A stretch of DNA of 64,000 bases from contig JBKJPX010000039.1 in assembly GCA_046594215.1 (NCBI GenBank), positions 1 through 64,000 of the forward strand, given 5' to 3'. Both the position numbers and the translations under genes were made by a program. Below the pieces are notes generated by a model. It saw only the letters and a program-made list of their open reading frames with translations. It was not told the origin of the DNA and ran no database searches. Source of the stretch: Panacagrimonas sp046594215 (GTDB lineage: Bacteria > Pseudomonadota > Gammaproteobacteria > Nevskiales > Nevskiaceae). Numbering within the stretch: position 1 is the stretch's first letter; every line of letters begins with the position of its first letter. Positions 59,662-64,000 of this stretch are shown piece by piece.

Positions 59662-59824
59662 CTGGCGCCCGCCTGCCCATCTCCTGCGCGCGAAGCGTCA
59701 AGAGGAACAGACGATCGAACGTGCGCTCGTGCGCCTCGGGCCAGAACGGCTTCTGCGACCGGCGCTGCCCCGCAATGCGCTCCTTGCGCTCTCGGTACCA
59801 CCGGGAATTTGTGCGGACCGGCAT
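59483..59824 (-). CDS. ORF after cro carrying a tail-fibre-like fragment
   Basis: 113 residues from an ATG 1 base after the cro stop. The first 60 residues look like protein (MPVRTNSRWYRERKERIAGQ, then FWPEAHERTFDRLFLLTLR); the rest is Pro/Ala-rich and antisense to the coiled-coil gene, so it may be spurious. PEAHERTFDRL matches PETHERAFDRL of the tail spike (residues about 100-110), and the DNA is 32 of 36 bases identical (59712-59747 against 32085-32120). Confidence 0.4.
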   Translation of the reverse strand: MPVRTNSRWYRERKERIAGQRRSQKPFWPEAHERTFDRLFLLTLRAQEMGRRAPAIPAGSPASPESSAPGLGTPLALDRHAHRFPATPPAIAPVAVVALPGSDSAARVGEGSL

Positions 59825-59825
59825 G

Positions 59826-60050
59826 TCAGGCGGCCTGCGCCTGTTGGGGCTGCTCGCCGAAGACGTCGGGACGCAGCTCGTAACGTGTGACCTGCCCACT
59901 CGTCGCGGCCTCGATGTCCACGCAGCGAGTCGCGGGGACACTCCGCGTGCCGTTCGCCCAGTGACGGACGGCCGCCGGGGTGTTGCCCATAGCGGCCGCG
60001 AGCGAGACGGTACGGGAACGATCGTGGGCAAGATATTGGGCGAGGTTCAT
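59826..60050 (-). CDS. Cro-like repressor (YdaS-type)
   Basis: 74 residues from the ATG at 60050. Helix-turn-helix in LAQYLAHDRSRTVSLAAAMGNTPAAVRHWANGTRSVPATRCVDIEAATSGQVTRYELRPDVF, the standard Cro/YdaS form that ends with the RxELRPD motif. Divergent from the CI gene across three operators. No ribosome site precedes the ATG, which sits 1 base from an operator, so the message may be leaderless. Confidence 0.85.
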   Translation of the reverse strand: MNLAQYLAHDRSRTVSLAAAMGNTPAAVRHWANGTRSVPATRCVDIEAATSGQVTRYELRPDVFGEQPQQAQAA

Positions 60051-60051
60051 G

Positions 60052-60066
60052 GATACGCTTTGTATC
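60052..60066. promoter_or_regulatory. Repressor operator 1
   Basis: GATACGCTTTGTATC, an imperfect 15-base palindrome touching the cro start codon; it overlaps the likely -10 region of the cro promoter (TTGTAT-17-TACAAA on the minus strand). Confidence 0.75.
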
Positions 60067-60080
60067 ATCACTCGCTTCGC

Positions 60081-60095
60081 GATACAAGCCGTGTC
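60081..60095. promoter_or_regulatory. Repressor operator 2
   Basis: GATACAAGCCGTGTC, the middle copy of the 15-base operator, starting 29 bases from operator 1. Confidence 0.7.
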
Positions 60096-60108
60096 GATGA
60101 ACGGCAGC

Positions 60109-60123
60109 AATACGCCTTGTATC
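60109..60123. promoter_or_regulatory. Repressor operator 3
   Basis: AATACGCCTTGTATC, 28 bases from operator 2 and 10 bases before the CI start codon; it overlaps a TATCGT -10 element for rightward transcription. Confidence 0.7.
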
Positions 60124-60133
60124 GTTTCGCCCT

Positions 60134-60868
60134 ATGAGCAACTGGCGAGACAAGGTCAAACAGGCGATGCGGGAGCAAGACGTCACGCAGGACGTAATCG
60201 CCGCTCGCCTCGGAATTACGCGCGGGGCTGTCGGTCACAAATTGGCCGGGCGACGCGACACTTCCCTCCCCGAACTGCAAACGATGAGCGAGATCCTCAC
60301 GCTCAACTTCGACAAGCTCGTGAGTGAAATGCTGCAAGAGGCGAACGAGGACGGAGCGCCCCGCGAGGGACGCCCTGCCTACGATCTCCACCTAGTGAAC
60401 GAGGACGGCAAACACGTCTTCGTCGGCAGCCCCGCGGCTGTCGGAGAAATGGTCTACGTGCCGGCCGTCCTGGGCGCCCATCTGTCGGCGGGCGCCGGCG
60501 AAGTGATTTACGACGCCGACGAGGAGGTGAACGCGGTCGCCTTCCGCCTCGACTGGATGCAGATGAAAGGTCTGCGCCCCGAAAGGTGCAAGGTCTGGCG
60601 CGTGAGGGGAGACAGCATGGAACCCCGATACTCGAACGGCGACTCCCTTCTGATCGACATGGGCGATCGGACGCCCCGGCACGGGAAGAACTTCGCGCTG
60701 GTCGGAGATGATGGCCTACGCGTGAAGCAGCTCCGCGCTATGGCGGGAGGGGGTTGGGAGATGTATTCGCTGAACCCGGATAAATCGCGGTACCCGACCG
60801 AGCCGATCGTAAAGGACAACTACGCCGTGATCGGGCGCGTGCGTGGCCGCTCAGGGGATGAGGACTGA
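60134..60868 (+). CDS. CI-type prophage repressor with S24 peptidase domain
   Basis: Maintains lysogeny and is cleaved in the SOS response. 244 residues. N-terminal helix-turn-helix (VTQDVIAARLGITRGAVGHKLAGRRDTSLPELQTMSEIL, about 17-55). C-terminal LexA-like peptidase with catalytic Ser161 in RVRGDSMEPRYSNGD and Lys198 in DDGLRVKQL; Ala-Gly pairs at 119-122 are possible self-cleavage sites. The ATG has no ribosome site and lies about 8 bases after a -10-like TATCGT, so the transcript may be leaderless. Followed after 3 bases by a membrane protein gene. Confidence 0.92.
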   Translation: MSNWRDKVKQAMREQDVTQDVIAARLGITRGAVGHKLAGRRDTSLPELQTMSEILTLNFDKLVSEMLQEANEDGAPREGRPAYDLHLVNEDGKHVFVGSPAAVGEMVYVPAVLGAHLSAGAGEVIYDADEEVNAVAFRLDWMQMKGLRPERCKVWRVRGDSMEPRYSNGDSLLIDMGDRTPRHGKNFALVGDDGLRVKQLRAMAGGGWEMYSLNPDKSRYPTEPIVKDNYAVIGRVRGRSGDED

Positions 60869-60871
60869 TCG

Positions 60872-61213
60872 ATGACTGAGACGCCCCGTTCTGAAATGAT
60901 GCGACACGCAAGGAACTTCTTGTTTGGCGTCGCCGCGCTCGCCGCCATCTCCGGTATTTTGCTTCTCATGATCGCTTCGGATCGTGAGGGAAGAGTGGCG
61001 GCTATTACGTGTTTCCTGGGGGCGATCGTCTTCCTGGTTTTGGGAGCGATTCCGTCGTTCTGGTGCAGGTTCGGCGGCGCTGTTCTTTTCACTTTGAATG
61101 CGATCTGGGCGCTAGTTGGTCCCGGTCACGCTTCCTGGGCAATCTCATCGACTTGTGCGCTGCTTGGCTTCGCTCTCATTTTCCACATGTGGGACAAGCG
61201 GACCGCGGATTGA
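60872..61213 (+). CDS. Four-helix membrane protein cotranscribed with CI
   Basis: 113 residues with four hydrophobic segments (FLFGVAALAAISGILLLMIA, ITCFLGAIVFLVLGAIPSF, AVLFTLNAIWALVG, STCALLGFALIFHMW) and short charged loops. No family recognised. It starts 3 bases after the CI stop, so it should be made in the lysogen. Its stop overlaps the start of the exported HNH protein. A role in superinfection exclusion is a guess from this context. Confidence 0.65.
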   Translation: MTETPRSEMMRHARNFLFGVAALAAISGILLLMIASDREGRVAAITCFLGAIVFLVLGAIPSFWCRFGGAVLFTLNAIWALVGPGHASWAISSTCALLGFALIFHMWDKRTAD

Positions 61214-61479
61214 AAGCCGCCGCCCTCGCCCTCTGCCTGGCGCTAGCGGTGTCCCCGGCCCAAGCCGCCCGCCATCCCCGCAGCTCCGCCGCCCGTACCG
61301 AGTTCAAGCACGCGCACCCGTGCCCGGCGACGGGGAAAGCTACGGGCGCTTGTCCGGGCTACACGATCGATCACATCAGGGCGCTCGCGTGCGGCGGGGC
61401 TGACGCTGCCTGGAACCTGCAATGGCAGACGCGGGCCGAGGCGAGGGCTAAGGATAGATCGGAGCGGAGGGGGTGTTGA
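61210..61479 (+). CDS. Small exported HNH-type endonuclease
   Basis: 89 residues from a TTG at 61210 overlapping the preceding TGA. The N terminus KAAALALCLALAVSPAQAARH is a clear signal peptide. The mature part has HPCPATGKATGACPGYTIDH, ALACGGADAAWNLQWQTRAEARAKD: two Cys, the His of the first HNH strand, the Asn, and a Lys where the last His normally stands. This small exported HNH family is recognisable, but activity of the H-N-K form is unproven. Predicted location is the periplasm. The bases from 61480 to 61626 hold nothing I can name. Confidence 0.75.
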   Translation: MKAAALALCLALAVSPAQAARHPRSSAARTEFKHAHPCPATGKATGACPGYTIDHIRALACGGADAAWNLQWQTRAEARAKDRSERRGC

Positions 61480-61626
61480 CGATCCCGAACTCGTTTGCCT
61501 TAGGAATCAGCGGCTGGGCAGTGTAGATGTTGATTACACCCAGCACGACACCCATACTCCTTCCACGCCGTGACTGCGCCGATACTTGCAGGATCGTAGG
61601 GGCAACCCTCGACACGGCGCCTAATC

Positions 61627-62385
61627 TCACCATCCCCTGGGCGGGAACTTGACTAGGCCAAAGCCTTCGAGTTTCCCCTGAGGGGACCGTCGGAAAGAAG
61701 GCTCAATCTGGCGGAAGAATCGATCATCCTTTTTTGCGATCGATCTGAAGACTGCTCCCGCGCACATGTCTGCGAGTTGGACACCCACACTCAGGTGGGA
61801 CGGCGCTATGAAAAGCCCCTCAATTAGGTTCGGATAGCTAGAGAAGTTTGCCTTCTTCCCGTCGATCAACTTGTGGTGCAGTTCGCGCAGTCGCTCATCG
61901 TCTTTGGGGGCCCGATGGTCGCAAACGATGATGCCGTTCACCCTGTTACCGACCGTCCGCTCCAGATCCTGTAAGTAGTACTGGAACCGCTCCGTGAGCT
62001 GCTTGTAGGAGTACCAATACAGATCGTCCGCGTCGTTCACGTAATCGAGCCCGTAGGCCAATGCGACGTTCGTGCAAACGGAGATCAGCTTCACGGATTT
62101 GTACTTTCCGACGAGCTCATAGAGCTTCGATCGCAAGGCTTCCTTCGCGGCGCCACCGAGATGGCTGAGGCTGTGAGGTTTCGACCCATTGCGGTTAGGC
62201 GCGAAATAACGCCACTTGATCTCGCCAGAGATTCCAGCCTGCTCCTTGAGGCGTTTTAAATCGTCAGCGATCTGGCGCCAGACGTCCTCCGGGATGACAA
62301 TCGCGCCCAAAACGAAGAACGGGGTTTCAATGGCCTTCCCGGGCGGCGGTGGGGTGCCTGACTCGTCGACAAAAAGGATCTGCAT
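61627..62385 (-). CDS. DUF3800 domain protein
   Basis: 252 residues. DUF3800 marks: MQILFVDESGTPPPPG (DESG), a middle ISVCTNVALAYG / GIIVCDHRAPKDDERLRELHH part and VQLADMCAGAVFRSI near the end, giving the acidic triad of an RNase H-like fold. DUF3800 genes are common on mobile elements and in defence contexts, but the molecular role is not established. It is the only gene in this region on the minus strand, inserted between the CI operon and the rightward early operon, as expected of an independently expressed cargo gene. Confidence 0.82.
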   Translation of the reverse strand: MQILFVDESGTPPPPGKAIETPFFVLGAIVIPEDVWRQIADDLKRLKEQAGISGEIKWRYFAPNRNGSKPHSLSHLGGAAKEALRSKLYELVGKYKSVKLISVCTNVALAYGLDYVNDADDLYWYSYKQLTERFQYYLQDLERTVGNRVNGIIVCDHRAPKDDERLRELHHKLIDGKKANFSSYPNLIEGLFIAPSHLSVGVQLADMCAGAVFRSIAKKDDRFFRQIEPSFRRSPQGKLEGFGLVKFPPRGW

Positions 62386-62496
62386 GAGCCCAAGTTTACG
62401 GCGTGAGGCCTAAGTGCCACGGCACTAGCGCACCCCCCCCCCGGGGGCGCCCACCGTCCACGCGCAGCAGACCGCCGCGGTTCCACCTCATCCCCA

Positions 62497-62518
62497 CCCG
62501 CCCATCGGCGGGTTTTTT
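62497..62518 (+). terminator. Rho-independent terminator
   Basis: CCCGCC-CATC-GGCGGG followed by six T. It would stop rightward transcripts from the CI operon before the second operator region. The stretch 62386-62496 holds a C10-G5 homopolymer at 62433-62447 upstream of the DUF3800 gene. Confidence 0.8.
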
Positions 62519-62559
62519 GTGGGTGCCGTCCTACCGCTCGTCCGAAACTGTATCATCGC

Positions 62560-62574
62560 GATACGTTTCGTATT
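62560..62574. promoter_or_regulatory. Repressor operator 4 (left-type region)
   Basis: GATACGTTTCGTATT, matching the 15-base operator next to CI. A further half-site TGTATC lies at 62549-62554. Confidence 0.7.
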
Positions 62575-62601
62575 GTCTTTCCTGGATACGTTGTGTATCG
62601 T
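62573..62601 (+). promoter_or_regulatory. Rightward early promoter under repressor control
   Basis: TTGTCT, 17 bases, TATCGT: a good sigma70 promoter overlapped by operators 4 and 5, so it should be off in the lysogen. It drives the operon starting at 62649 and is the functional equivalent of lambda pL. Confidence 0.65.
62585..62599. promoter_or_regulatory. Repressor operator 5
   Basis: GATACGTTGTGTATC, the same operator again, covering the -10 region of the rightward promoter. Confidence 0.75.
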
Positions 62602-62648
62602 TCCCCCATCGCCACCGCCCAGCCGGGCGGCACACATAGGGGATGGAG

Positions 62649-62996
62649 ATGGGAACTTTCACCGCAGCACAGCGCCTCGTCCTTTTGGACCTGCTCAAGG
62701 TACGCCGCGCGACCGGCCTTCACGCCGCCGGCCAGCAGATCACGGACGGCCGGAAGCTGGTCGACGAGTCCTGGAGCGAGGAGCAGACCCAGGACGAGCT
62801 GACGCAGATCGCCAACGCGCTGCACACCGCGGTCGAGTTCGAGCGGGAGCCCGACTACGCGGCGATCGGGCGGATCGTGGCCGGCACGGCGATGCGGTAC
62901 GCCGAGAAGGCGATCACGCCGGCCGCGCTGGAGAAGGCCGAGACCGAGGTCCGCGAGTGCGCTGCTGAGGCGCGTGCTGAGCGGTGGGCCGCATGA
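62649..62996 (+). CDS. Hypothetical early protein
   Basis: 115 residues from the ATG at 62649, chosen because AGGGG lies 7 bases ahead; an ATG 6 bases upstream would put the ribosome site too close. Helical and acidic (MGTFTAAQRLVLLDLLKVRRATGLHAAGQQ, EKAITPAALEKAETEVRECAAEARAERW). No family recognised. First gene of the rightward operon. Confidence 0.65.
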   Translation: MGTFTAAQRLVLLDLLKVRRATGLHAAGQQITDGRKLVDESWSEEQTQDELTQIANALHTAVEFEREPDYAAIGRIVAGTAMRYAEKAITPAALEKAETEVRECAAEARAERWAA

Positions 62997-63388
62997 GCGA
63001 GAACAAGTGGACGCCGGAGCCGTGGGTCGTCGATACGGACGGCGCTATCTATGCCGATCACGATGAAGGCAACTTCGAGGTAGCCGTTGGCATTCACAAC
63101 CGCGGCGATGCTGATCGCATCGTCGCCTGTGTGAATGCCTTTGCAGACGTCGACACAGACGCGATCCCCGAGCTGCCGGACGGCACCGTCGCTGGCCTTT
63201 TAGCCCTGTGCAAGCAGGGCGTCGAGACCGTCCGAGCTTTGCGTGCACAGCGGGACGAGCTGGCCTGGGCCGCCCGCGACTTCATCGAGGGGCAGCGCGG
63301 CCCGGTCTCAGACGACCAGCCGCGCAACCGCATCCTCGTGCAGCGCGCCGCCATCAGCATCGAACGATTCGAGAAGGCGCTGAGATGA
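62993..63388 (+). CDS. Conserved phage early protein
   Basis: 131 residues from the ATG at 62993 (overlapping the preceding stop). The start MSENKWTPEPWVVDTDGAIYADHDEGNFEVAVGIHNRGDADRIVACVNAF is a common theme of small phage proteins of unknown function, followed by a helical C terminus (ETVRALRAQRDELAWAARDFIEGQRG). Coupled to both neighbours. Confidence 0.7.
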   Translation: MSENKWTPEPWVVDTDGAIYADHDEGNFEVAVGIHNRGDADRIVACVNAFADVDTDAIPELPDGTVAGLLALCKQGVETVRALRAQRDELAWAARDFIEGQRGPVSDDQPRNRILVQRAAISIERFEKALR

Positions 63389-63534
63389 AGTACCCCCTCG
63401 ACTACGACTTCGCCCAGACCGAAACCGGCAAACAGCGCCGCGAGCGTTGGGCCACCGATCTGATCTGGTTCCTGGCTTGGGTCGGGTGCGCGGCGCCATT
63501 CCTCGCGTTGTTCTTCCGGGAGGCAACACGGTGA
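63385..63534 (+). CDS. Small single-helix membrane protein
   Basis: 49 residues from the ATG at 63385 (ATGA overlap). Polar start (MKYPLDYDFAQTETGKQRRERWAT) then one membrane segment (DLIWFLAWVGCAAPFLALFF). Function unknown. Confidence 0.6.
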   Translation: MKYPLDYDFAQTETGKQRRERWATDLIWFLAWVGCAAPFLALFFREATR

Positions 63535-63671
63535 TCGCCGCCCTGATCGCCATCTGCGTCTGCACCGCACCGGTCTACATCGCCATCGGCTGGGCCGCGT
63601 GCAGGCGCTGGCACGCGCCGCGGCCGGCCCAGACCGAATCGAACCCGGTCCTCTGCAACCCACATTTTTGA
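63531..63671 (+). CDS. Small membrane protein
   Basis: 46 residues from a GTG at 63531 (GTGA overlap with the preceding stop). N-terminal membrane helix (VIAALIAICVCTAPVYIAIGW) and a polar tail with several Cys, Arg and Pro. Function unknown. Confidence 0.55.
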   Translation: MIAALIAICVCTAPVYIAIGWAACRRWHAPRPAQTESNPVLCNPHF

Positions 63672-63682
63672 ACGAGCACCCC

Positions 63683-64000
63683 ATGACCCTCGAGATTCCG
63701 ACCAGCATCACCGAGTACACGACCACGGAAGCGGCCCTCGCCGAGCTGCGCACCAAGTACGCCGGCGTCGTGTTCGACCTGACCACCACCAAGGGCGACC
63801 GTGAAGCGCGAGGTGCCCGCAAGGAGCTGGTCAGCCTGCGGACCGCCCTCGAGGCCAAGCGCAAGGAACTGAAAGCCCCTGCCCTCGCCTACGCGGAGAA
63901 GATCGACAGCGAGGCCAAGCGCATCAAGGCCGCGATCGTCGAGGTCGAGGTGCCCATCGACTCGCAGATCGAAGCCGACGAGAAGCGCCGCGAGACGGAG
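63683..64000 (+). CDS. Coiled-coil early protein, cut by the window end
   Basis: The first 106 codons of a longer gene, ATG at 63683. TLEIPTSITEYTTTEAALAELRTKYAGVVFDLTTTKGDREARGARKELVSLRTALEAKRKELKAPALAYAEKIDSEAKRIKAAIVEVE is largely coiled coil. Proteins like this commonly precede single-strand annealing and exonuclease genes in phage recombination operons, so that module may follow to the right. Confidence 0.7.
   Translation, partial: MTLEIPTSITEYTTTEAALAELRTKYAGVVFDLTTTKGDREARGARKELVSLRTALEAKRKELKAPALAYAEKIDSEAKRIKAAIVEVEVPIDSQIEADEKRRETE

Larger units (their letters stand above)
26323..64000. mobile_element. Podovirus-type prophage, right end outside the window
   Basis: Continuous phage genes from the tRNA fragment to the window end: late operon on the minus strand, immunity region near 60 kb and an outward early operon on the plus strand. 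The capsid set (major capsid protein, Bbp16-type cement, portal) resembles BPP-1-like podoviruses. Tail tubes, gp13- and gp14-like proteins and the fibre N terminus are T7-like. All morphogenesis, replication and repressor genes look intact. Integrase and recombinase are not seen and should be to the right. No reverse transcriptase or diversity-generating element is visible. Confidence 0.9.

Noticed and set aside
61448..61633. 61-codon minus-strand ORF between the HNH and DUF3800 genes
   Set aside because: No ribosome site, no recognisable protein features; treated as intergenic.
26323..64000. Diversity-generating retroelement expected from the BPP-1-like capsid genes
   Set aside because: No reverse transcriptase, template repeat or variable-repeat C-lectin fibre is visible; the spike is a beta-helix.

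Overview
The window is GC-rich DNA from a gammaproteobacterium. The complete alginate gene set points to a Pseudomonas-like polymer pathway, but the altered gene order and the flanking genes (a gpmA-type mutase, a Rap1a/Tai-domain protein, a choice-of-anchor P protein) fit a Xanthomonadales/Nevskiales-type relative better. That assignment is an inference from gene content only.

Host part, 1-26322. Left flank: phosphoglycerate mutase (gpmA), a small GlsB-type membrane protein, an HExxH protein, an MFS exporter and a choice-of-anchor P protein. From 4100 to 22013 lies an alginate cluster on the minus strand. In transcription order it is algD-alg8-alg44-algK-algE-algG-algI-algJ-algF-algX-algL-algA, with algC behind. 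It covers precursor supply (AlgC, AlgA, AlgD), c-di-GMP-gated polymerisation (Alg8/Alg44), periplasmic epimerisation, acetylation and lysis (AlgG, AlgI/J/F/X, AlgL) and export (AlgK/AlgE). Compared with Pseudomonas, algX-algL has moved from between algG and algI to behind algF. Divergent from algD is a histidine kinase - lipoprotein - sigma54 response regulator module of GlrK/QseG/GlrR (QseE/G/F) type. The intergenic region holds a sigma54 promoter for algD with exact GG-10-GC spacing, two perfect and one near-perfect TGTC-N10-GACA boxes (the reported GlrR operator) and an IHF consensus site. I infer that this three-component system directly drives alginate synthesis.

Prophage, from the tRNA 3'-end fragment at 26323-26350 to beyond 64000. 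It is a podovirus-type genome with a BPP-1/T7-like virion. Three left-end genes and an odd tRNA gene come first. The long minus-strand late operon, read right to left, carries terS, terL, portal, scaffold, major capsid protein, cement protein, tail tubes, an SGNH esterase, internal virion proteins, a 2583-residue polyvalent ejection protein, a beta-helix tail spike, endolysin and spanins. To the right is a tightly coupled early operon (CII-like regulator, YdaU-type initiator, DnaB helicase, RusA-like protein, DUF1367, HNH-like protein). The immunity region has cro and CI genes around three 15-bp operators. CI is followed by a membrane protein and an exported HNH protein, and a DUF3800 gene lies on the other strand. 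A second operator/promoter pair at 62560-62601 drives a rightward operon that runs off the window. No integrase is seen; integrase and right attachment site should lie beyond 64000.

The host makes O-acetylated alginate, and the prophage encodes both a beta-helix spike and an SGNH esterase among its virion genes. An alginate-directed adsorption apparatus is therefore a reasonable hypothesis.
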